DNA of 64,000 bases from Sphingomonas brevis (GTDB lineage Bacteria > Pseudomonadota > Alphaproteobacteria > Sphingomonadales > Sphingomonadaceae). Under the pieces are notes generated by a model that did no database searches, was not told the origin of the DNA, and saw nothing but the letters and a program-made list of their open reading frames with translations. Of this stretch, positions 34,549 to 44,041 are shown piece after piece. Numbering within the stretch: position 1 is the stretch's first letter; the number at the start of each line of letters is the position of its first letter. The stretch is taken from the NCBI RefSeq assembly GCF_023516505.1, contig NZ_JAMGBB010000001.1, positions 868,001 to 932,000 on the forward strand. Reading direction: 5' to 3'. A program made the position numbers and the translations under genes.

Positions 34549-35423
34549 TTCGCAAGTTCGGTGGGCGGGTTGCCGACCGCCAGGCCAGCGGTTTTCGGAG
34601 CGCGGGCGTCCAGCGCGGAGAGCCAGCCAGCAGCATCCTGGCCGACCTTGATCTGAGGATCGGACGGATCGATTCCCTGCTTCAGCTCCCAGCCGTAAAT
34701 GGTGACGAATGCCCGCCGAAACTGTCGGACGAATGTGTCGGGCTGACGCATTGCCATATTGATCAGGGCATGTCCGAAAAAGGTCCAGTCGTTGCCGGCC
34801 GAACATCCGAACGAAGTGCGCGTTGCCGAAGCGGCAGTCGCAATCACCGTCCGCGGTGCGGCCAGAGCCGGCACAAACTGCCCCGAAAAACAGGCCTGCA
34901 AGATGATCAGGCGGTTTTCGATGCCACGATCATTGAACATTGCGGCCAACTCGGCCGGGGTGACGACGCTGCTATTCCGCGAGTCATCCCGATAGCTGAG
35001 GCCCGCCTTCGGCATGCCGTGGCTGGTCGAATAGAGGACCAGCACGTCTTCCTTGCGATCCATCAGCTCGGAAATTCGCCCGAGCACCAGGGCCAAATCC
35101 GTTGGCGACCCGGCGCCGTCAGCATGGTCCGCACCTTCGTCAGCTGCCAGGACAATGGTGCGTCCGGCCGCATCGAACCGCTGTGACAGCACCCGCCCCG
35201 CTTCCCGCGCCTCACGATTGAACACTGGGTCCGGATCGAGCGCAACGGTCACGACATAGGCGTCGACGATGCCCGGCCGCTGCGCCTGGAGCGCGCTCAG
35301 CGCCTGGCCGAGGTGCGCGGCTCGATCGGCCTGCTGAGCCGGTGCCGAGCCGGCCAACAGTGCGGCGCACAAGGCTGCGGTGAATATCAGGCTGCGGCTC
35401 ACACCCGCACTGTCACCAACCAT
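34545..35423 (-). CDS. Secreted caspase-like C13 family cysteine peptidase
   Basis: 292 residues from ATG 35423. A signal peptide ends at GSAPAQQ, so the protein is probably periplasmic. The caspase/legumain fold is shown by the catalytic pair: His in VLVLYSTSHGMPK and Cys in LIILQACFSGQF, each after a hydrophobic strand. The family (Peptidase_C13) cleaves after Asn/Asp in eukaryotes; bacterial roles are poorly known. It lies 17 bases after ccrM and overlaps folP by 4 bases, so it is co-transcribed with both. A longer frame to 35822 is antisense to the ccrM frame and was rejected. Confidence 0.87.
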   Translation of the reverse strand: MVGDSAGVSRSLIFTAALCAALLAGSAPAQQADRAAHLGQALSALQAQRPGIVDAYVVTVALDPDPVFNREAREAGRVLSQRFDAAGRTIVLAADEGADHADGAGSPTDLALVLGRISELMDRKEDVLVLYSTSHGMPKAGLSYRDDSRNSSVVTPAELAAMFNDRGIENRLIILQACFSGQFVPALAAPRTVIATAASATRTSFGCSAGNDWTFFGHALINMAMRQPDTFVRQFRRAFVTIYGWELKQGIDPSDPQIKVGQDAAGWLSALDARAPKTAGLAVGNPPTELAK

Positions 35424-35440
35424 TCGGTCCCGCGCAAGCC

Positions 35441-36766
<1,326 letters not shown>

Positions 36767-36778
36767 TGGGTCTGAAAT

Positions 36779-37399
36779 TCACTCGAGCGGAAGCAATATC
36801 GCCTGCTCAAGCTTGTCGCGAACCTTCGAAAATGTCCGGCGATGGTGTGGCGTGATGCCAAGCGCGTCGATCGCGCGGATATGTTCGGGGGTCGGATAGC
36901 CGCGGTTGGTTTCCCAGCCATAGCCGGGATAGTCGGCTGCATAGTCTGCCATGATCCGGTCGCGGGTCACCTTGGCGACGATCGAGGCCGCGGCGATCGA
37001 ACGGCATTTGGCATCGCCCGCGACGATCGCCTTGGACGGACGCTGCCAGCGTGGGCAGGCGTTCCCGTCGACCAGCACCCAGGCCGGATCGAACCCCAGC
37101 GCCTCGACCGCGCGGGTCATCGCCAGCATCCGCGCCCAATAGATGTTGATGTGGTCGATCTCCTCGACCGAGCAGATACCGACGCCGATCCGCGCAACCT
37201 TCTGAAGGCGACCATAAATCGCCTCGCGCGTGTCCAGGTCGAGCTTCTTCGAATCGTCGATCCCGCGCGGGAATTTGTCGCGGTCGAGCACGACCGCCGC
37301 CGCCACCACCGGTCCGGCCAGCGGCGCGCAGCCGGCTTCATCGACCCCGGCCAGTGGCTGGGGAAAAGGAAGTTCGAGCTTGAAACAGGGCCGCTTCAC
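36779..37399 (-). CDS. rnhB: Ribonuclease HII
   Basis: 206 residues. Catalytic acidic residues include D20 and E21 in AGVDEAG, D in VLVDGNACPRW and D near VAKVTRDRIM, the usual type 2 RNase H arrangement; the C-terminal helix region YPTPEHIRAIDALGITPHHRRTF is also typical. It nicks RNA in RNA-DNA hybrids and starts ribonucleotide excision repair. The ribonucleotide-sensing G-R-G motif after DEA reads G-C-A here (residues 23-25). It lies upstream of ccrM on the same strand, a familiar alphaproteobacterial neighbour. Confidence 0.94.
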   Translation of the reverse strand: MKRPCFKLELPFPQPLAGVDEAGCAPLAGPVVAAAVVLDRDKFPRGIDDSKKLDLDTREAIYGRLQKVARIGVGICSVEEIDHINIYWARMLAMTRAVEALGFDPAWVLVDGNACPRWQRPSKAIVAGDAKCRSIAAASIVAKVTRDRIMADYAADYPGYGWETNRGYPTPEHIRAIDALGITPHHRRTFSKVRDKLEQAILLPLE

Positions 37400-37469
37400 G
37401 GGAGAGGAGGATATTGGCGGTCGAAGCTAAGCGAAAGTAGCCACACGGAAATTCCTGTGGATCAAAAAC

Positions 37470-37537
37470 CGTCATTCCCACGAAAGCGGGAACCTAGCAA
37501 AACATAGATCTGGGTCCCCGCCTTCGCGGGGATGACG
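37470..37537. repeat. REP-like palindromic element
   Basis: The left arm GTCATTCCCACGAAAGCGGG and right arm CCCCGCCTTCGCGGGGATGAC are imperfect reverse complements around an AT-rich centre (37495-37510). This architecture, ending in TCATTCCC/GGGATGA, is a widespread non-coding palindrome in sphingomonads and other alphaproteobacteria. It sits between rnhB and the thiD fusion, which are on the same strand. One copy is seen here. A smaller near-palindrome, CCACA/TGTGG around GGAAATTCC, lies at 37441-37460. Confidence 0.75.
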
Positions 37538-37552
37538 ACAAGAGTTATGACG

Positions 37553-38722
37553 TTAATCGCTCATCCGCCATGGCGGGAAGCGGCGGGCCTCGCCGGCTCG
37601 ATAAAGGAAGACCGTGTTGCCCGATGGGTCGCGCAGGCGCGCCTCGCGCCAGTCCCAGGGCTGGTTGCGCGGTCCATGTTCGAACGGAATGCCCGACCTC
37701 GCCAGCCGCTCGACCCGCTCGTCGAGGTCATCGCACTCGAAATAAACCGCAATTGTCTCGTCAATCTCGACCTCGGGATCACACTGGATCGAAAAGGTCA
37801 CCGCCCCTGCCTCGAACCGGGCGTAATTATTTTCCGGGCTATCGACGATCTGCTTGAGGCCGAGCCGACGGTAGAATTCGACCATCTTGGGATAATCCTT
37901 GCCGGTCACGGTCACCTGGTTGAGCCTTAGCCCCAGGCCCGTATCGAGCCGGACCGCCTGGTGGCCGAGGGGGCCATGCCCCTTCCCCAGTCCCGGCGCC
38001 TCGCGCAGCGCCAGGCGCACGAACAGCCGCCCGCGCTCGACGGATTGGACGAGGCCAAGCCCCGCGCCAAGATAGAAGGCGATCGCGCTGGCGAGAGTGC
38101 AGCCGGTCCCATGGGTCGAGCTGGTATCGATCCGCTGGCCCTGCCAGCTGGTCATATTATCTTCTTCGATGAGGGCATCGGCGAGCGCGTCCCCTTCCTC
38201 ATGCCCGCCCTTGATCAACACCGCCGAACGATGCCGCGAGACCAGGTCCAGCGCCGCGGCGACTTCATCCTCTTGCCCGGTCAGCCGGCGAAGCTCGGGC
38301 AGGTTAGGCGTGGTAATCGTCGCGACGTCCATCAGCTTGCCGAAAGCGGCGACCGTCGCATCGTCGGCGAGTGTCGCCCCGCTGGTCGCGACCATCACCG
38401 GATCGAATACCACCGGCACGCCTTCCAGCTTCGCCAGCCGCTCGGCGATGTGCAGCGCGGTAAAGGGCGATCCGATCATGCCGATCTTGACGGCATCGAC
38501 GCCGATGTCCTCGATCACAGCGTCGATCTGAGAAAGCACTACCTCGGTCGGAATGGTGTGGACCGCGCTAACCCCTTGTGTGTTCTGCGCGGTAACGGCG
38601 GTGACGGCGGTCATCGCATGACCGCCCAGCATGGTGACGGTCTTGATATCGGCCTGGATGCCCGCTCCGCCGCCGGAATCGGACCCGGCGATGATCAGGA
38701 TTCGTGGGGTCTTTGAAGTCAT
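37553..38722 (-). CDS. thiD: HMP(-P) kinase ThiD fused to a VOC/glyoxalase domain
   Basis: 389 residues. Residues ~5-265 are a ribokinase-fold hydroxymethylpyrimidine (phosphate) kinase: LIIAGSDSGGGAGIQADIK, VVFDPVMVATSG and the catalytic anion hole STHGTGCTLASAIA. It phosphorylates the pyrimidine unit of thiamine. Residues ~268-389 form a vicinal-oxygen-chelate domain: LRLNQVTVTGKDYPKMVEFY, then VYFECDDLDERVERL and DPSGNTVFLY. The metal residues of the VOC part are not obvious. Fusion of these two activities is unusual. Confidence 0.9.
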   Translation of the reverse strand: MTSKTPRILIIAGSDSGGGAGIQADIKTVTMLGGHAMTAVTAVTAQNTQGVSAVHTIPTEVVLSQIDAVIEDIGVDAVKIGMIGSPFTALHIAERLAKLEGVPVVFDPVMVATSGATLADDATVAAFGKLMDVATITTPNLPELRRLTGQEDEVAAALDLVSRHRSAVLIKGGHEEGDALADALIEEDNMTSWQGQRIDTSSTHGTGCTLASAIAFYLGAGLGLVQSVERGRLFVRLALREAPGLGKGHGPLGHQAVRLDTGLGLRLNQVTVTGKDYPKMVEFYRRLGLKQIVDSPENNYARFEAGAVTFSIQCDPEVEIDETIAVYFECDDLDERVERLARSGIPFEHGPRNQPWDWREARLRDPSGNTVFLYRAGEARRFPPWRMSD

Positions 38723-38766
38723 TTCGCTGACGACTTTAGTGTCGAAGGGTTAATGATGCATCGCCC

Positions 38767-39336
38767 TCATATCGGACGCCAGAACATCACCAGCGCGTAG
38801 AGCGCAGTCAAAAGCTCGATGGTGAGGCCAATGTATTGAACGCGCCGGTGGCGCACCACGAGCAAGGTGAGCAGTGTCACCCACCACAGCGCGGTCATTT
38901 CCGAGTGATAGAAGCTCCGGATGAAGTCCTGGAAATCGTGGTCGATCGCCAGGCCCATCAATTCGACACCCAAATTGGCGAGCAGAACCCCGCCAAGGAC
39001 GTATCGCGAACGACGGAAGTAATATTCGTCCAGCGACGGCCACTGGTCGAAATTCTTCGGAAAAACCATGTTGGCGGCGAAGAAATAGAGGCCGGCGATG
39101 AGCGTCCCGCCGAAAAAGGGCGCGAAGGCGATCTGGATTTTGCCGAGGCTGTTGTAGGCGTTGACCCACATGGTCGAGAGGTCGAGCAGCAGGAACAGCG
39201 CCAGCATCGGCGTAAGCCAGCCAATTGGAATTGGCGAACGCTCTCGCAAAATGTCACTGAGGCCGCTGATCAGAACCGCGACCGCAAGGCCGAGGATCAA
39301 GCCGAACAGGCTGAAGAAGAGCTCGAAGGGGGTCAA
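38767..39336 (-). CDS. Hypothetical inner membrane protein
   Basis: 189 residues with about five hydrophobic segments, e.g. [47 protein letters not shown] and [13 protein letters not shown]. No family is recognised. The start is TTG, and its TTGA overlaps the glmM stop by 4 bases, so translation is probably coupled to glmM. The [21 protein letters not shown] segment is a polar loop. Function unknown. Confidence 0.75.
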   Translation of the reverse strand: MTPFELFFSLFGLILGLAVAVLISGLSDILRERSPIPIGWLTPMLALFLLLDLSTMWVNAYNSLGKIQIAFAPFFGGTLIAGLYFFAANMVFPKNFDQWPSLDEYYFRRSRYVLGGVLLANLGVELMGLAIDHDFQDFIRSFYHSEMTALWWVTLLTLLVVRHRRVQYIGLTIELLTALYALVMFWRPI

Positions 39337-40667
39337 GCAGCCGCAACTGCCTCGCAGATACGATTGACCAGCCGCTCAACCATCGCCGGGTCGTCGCCTT
39401 CTGCCATCACGCGGATCAGCGGCTCGGTGCCCGACTTGCGGATAACCAGGCGCCCGCGCACGCCCAGCTCGCTTTCCGCGCCGGCGATGACCGACTTGAC
39501 GCTATCTTGATCGAGTGGCGCGCCGCCATTGAAGCGGACGTTCTTCAAGAGCTGCGGCACCGGTTCGAACACATGCAGCAGCTCGCTCGCCGGCCGGCCC
39601 TGTTCGACGATCGCCGCCAGGATCTGCAGGCCAGCGACCAACCCGTCGCCGGTGGTGGCATGGTCGCTCAGGATGATGTGCCCCGATTGTTCGCCGCCGA
39701 CATTGCGGCCCATGTCGCGCATCGCTTCGAGCACATAGCGGTCGCCAACCGCCGTGCGATGCATGTCGAGACCATGTTCGCCGAGCTTCCGTTCCAGCCC
39801 AAGGTTGGACATGACCGTTGCGACGATCCCCCCTCCCCTGAGCGCGCCCCGCGCCAGCTGTGACAATGCGATCAGCGCCATTAGCTGGTCGCCATCCACC
39901 GTCTCGCCATGCTCGTCGACGACGATCAGCCGGTCGGCGTCGCCATCAAGCGCCAGCCCGAGGTTGGCGCCAGACGCCACCACCGTTTCCTTAAGCACCT
40001 GGGGCGAGGTCGATCCGCAACCGTCATTGATGTTGAGGCCGTTGGGCTTGGTGCCTAGCGCAATCACTTCCGCCCCCAATTCCCACAGCGCATCGGGCGC
40101 AACCTGGTAGGCGGCGCCGTTGGCGCAATCGACCACCACCTTCAGCCCGTCGAGCCGCAGATGATCGGGAAAGGTCGATTTGGCGAAGTGGATATAGCGG
40201 CCGCGGGCGTCGTCGATCCGCTTGGCCCGGCCGATTTTCGGCGCATCGATCAGCGTCGCATCCTGCTCCATCAGCCGCTCGATCGCGAGCTCGGCCTTGT
40301 CGCTGAGCTTATAGCCATCCGGCCCGAACAGCTTGATGCCATTGTCTGCGAACGGGTTGTGGCTGGCCGAGATCATCACGCCGAGATCGGCACGCAGCTC
40401 CTTGGTCAGCATGGCCACGGCAGGCGTCGGCATCGGCCCCAGCAGCACCACGTCCATCCCGACCGAGGTGAAGCCGGCGACCATCGCCGATTCCATCATA
40501 TAGCCGGAAAGCCGAGTGTCCTTGCCGATCACCACGCGGTGGCGATGATCGCCGCGCAGGAAATAGGCGCCCGCCGCCTGGCCGACCTTCATTGCCGTAT
40601 CGGCAGTCATCGGGCTGACGTTGGTCCGCCCGCGAATCCCGTCCGTGCCGAAATATTTCCGTCCCAT
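39333..40667 (-). CDS. glmM: Phosphoglucosamine mutase
   Basis: 444 residues from ATG 40667 ([13 protein letters not shown]), the standard family start. The phosphoserine loop is [12 protein letters not shown] near residue 100; the metal loop is [11 protein letters not shown]; the sugar loop is GGEQSGHI; the C-terminal phosphate loop is [12 protein letters not shown]. It converts glucosamine-6-phosphate to glucosamine-1-phosphate for peptidoglycan and LPS. The frame upstream to 40982 is antisense-derived and was rejected. It lies between an NnrU-like gene and a membrane protein gene. Confidence 0.96.
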   Translation of the reverse strand: MGRKYFGTDGIRGRTNVSPMTADTAMKVGQAAGAYFLRGDHRHRVVIGKDTRLSGYMMESAMVAGFTSVGMDVVLLGPMPTPAVAMLTKELRADLGVMISASHNPFADNGIKLFGPDGYKLSDKAELAIERLMEQDATLIDAPKIGRAKRIDDARGRYIHFAKSTFPDHLRLDGLKVVVDCANGAAYQVAPDALWELGAEVIALGTKPNGLNINDGCGSTSPQVLKETVVASGANLGLALDGDADRLIVVDEHGETVDGDQLMALIALSQLARGALRGGGIVATVMSNLGLERKLGEHGLDMHRTAVGDRYVLEAMRDMGRNVGGEQSGHIILSDHATTGDGLVAGLQILAAIVEQGRPASELLHVFEPVPQLLKNVRFNGGAPLDQDSVKSVIAGAESELGVRGRLVIRKSGTEPLIRVMAEGDDPAMVERLVNRICEAVAAA

Positions 40668-40692
40668 CAGACGGCTCTTAGCGCCAAAATGC

Positions 40693-41364
40693 TCAGCCGA
40701 TAAATGCCCAGACGCCGACTGGCGGATTATGCACCCAGGTCGCCCCCAGCCAGACCAGCGTTCCGGTGACCAGCGCAAAGGCATCAGCCGATTTGAGTCC
40801 CTTGCCGTAGGGAACGAAGCTCGTCTTTGCCTTCCAGTCGGCCCACAGTTCGCCGAGGAGCATTTCCTTCTTCTTGTCCTGCAGCGCGGCCCCGACCAGC
40901 GCGAGGAAGGCGATGGCGAAGCTGAGCACCAGGCTGGCCAGGGTCGGATTGACGATTGCATGAACGATTGCCCAAAGCGCAAAGCCCCACATCATCGGGT
41001 GGCGGGTGATCGCGTAAACGCCGTTGGGATCATCGATTTTCTCGATCCGCTTCCCGGGCCGCGGCAGCGCAGGGTTGCGGCGCAGCGAGCCCATGAACAG
41101 CACTGATCCAAGCCATATCAGCACCGTGGCAACGATGAAGCCAGCCTCGCCCGCGTCCCACAGCGGCGCCGGCGCTTCGGCCGAGGCCTTGGGATAAGCC
41201 CAGATCATCCAGCCGAGCGTCAGGATAGAGACGATCGAATAGGTGATGGTGAATCCCGCCTCGCCCATCGCCTTGACCATCCCGGCCCGAAGCGGGTGCG
41301 ACATCAGGAAGTGCGTTCCGACGAACGCCATCGAGGCCACCACCAGCATGGTCAGTGCGGTCAT
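40693..41364 (-). CDS. NnrU family membrane protein
   Basis: 223 residues with six membrane helices: [51 protein letters not shown] and others. The loop [19 protein letters not shown] is the family signature, resembling isoprenylcysteine methyltransferase-like membrane enzymes. NnrU was first seen in nitrite/nitric oxide reduction loci, but copies like this occur widely without denitrification genes. The ATG at 41364 overlaps the stop of the upstream amidohydrolase gene (ATGA). Confidence 0.88.
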   Translation of the reverse strand: MTALTMLVVASMAFVGTHFLMSHPLRAGMVKAMGEAGFTITYSIVSILTLGWMIWAYPKASAEAPAPLWDAGEAGFIVATVLIWLGSVLFMGSLRRNPALPRPGKRIEKIDDPNGVYAITRHPMMWGFALWAIVHAIVNPTLASLVLSFAIAFLALVGAALQDKKKEMLLGELWADWKAKTSFVPYGKGLKSADAFALVTGTLVWLGATWVHNPPVGVWAFIG

Positions 41365-42656
41365 TTGCGATATGCCTCCGGCAATGCTTCCCGATTGAGC
41401 GAGCGATAACGGTAGCGCAGCCTGGTCTGGTGATTGTCGAGCGGCTGGCGGATCCCGTCGATCCACACAGCCTCGGCCGCCGAGCTAAGTTCGAGCGGAT
41501 CGCCCGACCAGATCACCACATCTCCACGCCGGCCTGGCTTGAGGCTGCCGATTTCGTCTCCGGCGCCCACTGCTTCCGCGGGGCGCGAGCTGATCATCGC
41601 AAATGCCTCGCCCCAGCTCACGCCCGCTGCCCCGGGGAGCTTGCCGAGCGCCACCAGATTGCCGGCATATTGGCGCTGGTTACGCTGATAGCGCGTGTCA
41701 TTGTCGTCGATCATCCCGATCGCGACCTTCACGCCTGCCGCGCGCATCCGGCCGATATTGGATTGGGTAGCCGCCAGCATTTCGAAGCTCGCCGGCAGGT
41801 CGTTAAGCGCAGAGGCGATCACCCACACGCCCGAAGATGCCAACTGGTCGGCGACCGTCCAGCCTTCGGTGGCACCGACCACCGCAATCTTGAGACCGGG
41901 AAATTCGCGGCGCAGGTCGAGTATGTTCAAAATATCCTTGGCCCGCTCGACATGGACCAGCAGCAGCTGCTTGCCCTGCACCACGGGCACCAGCGCCGCG
42001 ACGTCGAACCGGGTCAGCAGCACATCGTCGCGCCGATTGCCGTCGACCCGACCGCGCAGGTCGCGCGCTTCGCGCAGCGCATTGCGGAACAAGGCGAAAG
42101 CCGATGCTCGCGAGCCGCCGGAAATTCCGGCCCCGCCCTCGCCCAGCTCGACGAACTGAAATGCCTTGGCGCGCAGCACCGCGTCCATGTCGTCCGCGGT
42201 GTCGATGATCGCGCCCTGCCCGGCAAAGATGTTCTTGCCTGCGACCGGAGCGACAACGGCACGGGTCACACCGTCGGCGCGGCTGACGGCTACTGTCGAC
42301 GCCTTGGGATTAATCGCCGGCGTTACGTCGATGGCGGCGTTGAACACGCCATTTCCGCTGTCGGTGTCGTCCGATCCGTCGGCACCCAGGTCCACCTCGG
42401 CGAGGCCAAGCCGCGAAAATCCCGCCACGATGCCCGGCGTCACCCACTTTCCCTGGGCATCGATCATCTGGGCATCGGCCGGTGCCCGAACCTCGGCACC
42501 AGCGGCGACAACGCGGCCGTTGCGAATGACCACCGTGCCAGCCTCGATCGGCGCCGAGCCATCGCCGAGCACCAGCGTGCCATTGGTAATCGCGATCGTT
42601 TGCGCACCGAGCGGGGAGGCGCTGACAAGCAGGAGCGCGGCAAAGAGACGCCTCAT
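41361..42656 (-). CDS. Amidohydrolase-fold protein lacking metal ligands (probable pseudoenzyme)
   Basis: 431 residues with a signal peptide (LFAALLLVSASPLGAQ), so periplasmic. The composite beta-sandwich start (NGTLVLGDGSAPIEAGTVVI) and end (SLKPGRRGDVVIWSGDP) match imidazolonepropionase-like amidohydrolases. The metal motif expected after VTPG, D-x-H-x-H, reads VTPGIVAGFSRLGL instead. The His after strand 6 is also missing (VVGATEGW), while a strand-5 His (LLVHVERAKD) and strand-8 Asp remain. It overlaps the active-looking paralogue upstream and the NnrU gene downstream by 4 bases each. Confidence 0.85.
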   Translation of the reverse strand: MRRLFAALLLVSASPLGAQTIAITNGTLVLGDGSAPIEAGTVVIRNGRVVAAGAEVRAPADAQMIDAQGKWVTPGIVAGFSRLGLAEVDLGADGSDDTDSGNGVFNAAIDVTPAINPKASTVAVSRADGVTRAVVAPVAGKNIFAGQGAIIDTADDMDAVLRAKAFQFVELGEGGAGISGGSRASAFALFRNALREARDLRGRVDGNRRDDVLLTRFDVAALVPVVQGKQLLLVHVERAKDILNILDLRREFPGLKIAVVGATEGWTVADQLASSGVWVIASALNDLPASFEMLAATQSNIGRMRAAGVKVAIGMIDDNDTRYQRNQRQYAGNLVALGKLPGAAGVSWGEAFAMISSRPAEAVGAGDEIGSLKPGRRGDVVIWSGDPLELSSAAEAVWIDGIRQPLDNHQTRLRYRYRSLNREALPEAYRK

Positions 42657-44038
42657 TTCACGTCTCCCTCGCCCGGCTGGCCAAGCTCGAAATCGCTGAC
42701 CGGCCGCAGTTTGGGATTTTCGGCGTCATAAAGCAGCGCGCCGTCGATCCACACCTTGTCCGGGCGCGTGTAGGCGCTGAACGGATTGCCGTTCCACAGC
42801 ACCACATCGCCCATCTTGCCGGCCTTGAGACTTCCGGTCTGGTCGAAAATGCCGAGCGCCTTGGCCGGGTTGGACGACAGCCAGGTCCAGGCCGTCGCTT
42901 CGCTGATGTCGATCCCGGCGCGCTTGCCGGCCGCGATCGCCTTGGCGGCCTCCTGGTTCAACCTTTGGATTCCGTTGGCGTCATCGGAATGGACTATCGC
43001 GCAGGCGCCGGCATTGTGGACGTAGGCGATATTCTCGTTGATCGCGTCGTACGATTCCATCTTGAAGCCGTACCAGTCGGCCCACATCGCCGAACAGATG
43101 CCATTTTCGCGCAACAGATCGGCGATCTTGTAGCTTTCAACCGCGTGGTGGAATGCCGAGATCTTGTAGCCAAACTCCTTGGCGACATCGATCATGATCG
43201 CCATCTCATCGGCCCGGTAGCAGTGGTTCTGGACCAATATCTTGCCGTGGAGCACACCCCGTAGCGTGTCCATCGCAAGGTCCTCGGCCGGGATTTCACC
43301 CCCGGTCTTTTCATATTTGGTCCACTTGCGGTCATATTCCTTGGCCTTGATCCAGGTCTGCCGGACATAGGCAATGTTGCCCATCCTGGTCTGCGGCATC
43401 TGGCTCTTGGAGCCGTAAACGCGCTTGGGATTCTCGCCGCAGGCCATCTTCAGCCCGTAGGGCGCGCCGGGAAACTTCATGCCCTGCATGGTCCGCGCCG
43501 GGACATTCTTGAGCACCACCGACCGGCCGCCGAACAGGTTCGCCGATCCCGGGAGAATCTGCAGCGAGGTGATGCCGCCATTGGCCAAAGCACGGGAGAA
43601 GCCGGGATCCTGCGGCCATACGCTATGTTCGGCCCATACCTCCGGCCGCGCCGGCGAGGTCGCTTCATTGCCATCGCTGAGCGAGGCGACGCCCGGCGAG
43701 GGATAGTCGCCAAGATGGCTGTGGATGTCGATGACCCCGGGCGTCACATATTTGCCCGCGGCATCGATGACTTTCGCCCCGTCCGGCGCGGCGAGATCGG
43801 CACCGCCGACCGCCGCGACCTTCCCGTCGACCAGCAACACCGATCCGCCGTCGATCCGGCCGCCCTCGCCATCGAGGACGGTGGCGTTGCGGATCAGGGT
43901 CGGGACGCCGCCATAGGGTTTGTAGGTCGACGGATAGGGATTTTCCGCAATCCGAACCGTTCCCGGAGTTGGCTTGGGGGACGGTGCCACGCACCCCGCC
44001 AAGCCAATGGCGAGGATTGCGGCGACTGCCCCCCGCAT
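42653..44038 (-). CDS. Secreted amidohydrolase lipoprotein
   Basis: 461 residues. The signal peptide ends in AIGLAGC, a lipobox. Metal-binding motifs are intact: VTPGVIDIHSHLG (HxH), LVQNHCYRADE (strand 5), ISAFHHAVESYK (strand 6) and IVHSDD (strand 8). It is in the imidazolonepropionase-like branch; secreted members often cleave dipeptides or acyl-amino acids. Its gene follows a peptide transporter gene by 3 bases and overlaps the degenerate paralogue by 4, so periplasmic peptide breakdown linked to uptake is a reasonable inference. Confidence 0.88.
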   Translation of the reverse strand: MRGAVAAILAIGLAGCVAPSPKPTPGTVRIAENPYPSTYKPYGGVPTLIRNATVLDGEGGRIDGGSVLLVDGKVAAVGGADLAAPDGAKVIDAAGKYVTPGVIDIHSHLGDYPSPGVASLSDGNEATSPARPEVWAEHSVWPQDPGFSRALANGGITSLQILPGSANLFGGRSVVLKNVPARTMQGMKFPGAPYGLKMACGENPKRVYGSKSQMPQTRMGNIAYVRQTWIKAKEYDRKWTKYEKTGGEIPAEDLAMDTLRGVLHGKILVQNHCYRADEMAIMIDVAKEFGYKISAFHHAVESYKIADLLRENGICSAMWADWYGFKMESYDAINENIAYVHNAGACAIVHSDDANGIQRLNQEAAKAIAAGKRAGIDISEATAWTWLSSNPAKALGIFDQTGSLKAGKMGDVVLWNGNPFSAYTRPDKVWIDGALLYDAENPKLRPVSDFELGQPGEGDVK

Positions 44039-44041
44039 CGC

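Noticed and set aside
33694-34656. 320-codon plus-strand frame over folP
   Set aside because: Antisense shadow of dihydropteroate synthase with no recognisable domain.
37470-37537. CRISPR repeat or intrinsic terminator
   Set aside because: Only one copy with no spacer-repeat array, and no T-run after the stem; it fits a REP-like palindrome.
41361-42656. Calling this gene a working amidohydrolase
   Set aside because: The HxH metal motif and the strand-6 histidine are missing, so catalytic activity should not be assumed.
41355-42731. 458-codon plus-strand frame over the amidohydrolase gene
   Set aside because: It is antisense to a gene with a signal peptide and family motifs. Its own translation is rich in Arg, His and Gly with no domain, as expected from a high-GC shadow frame.
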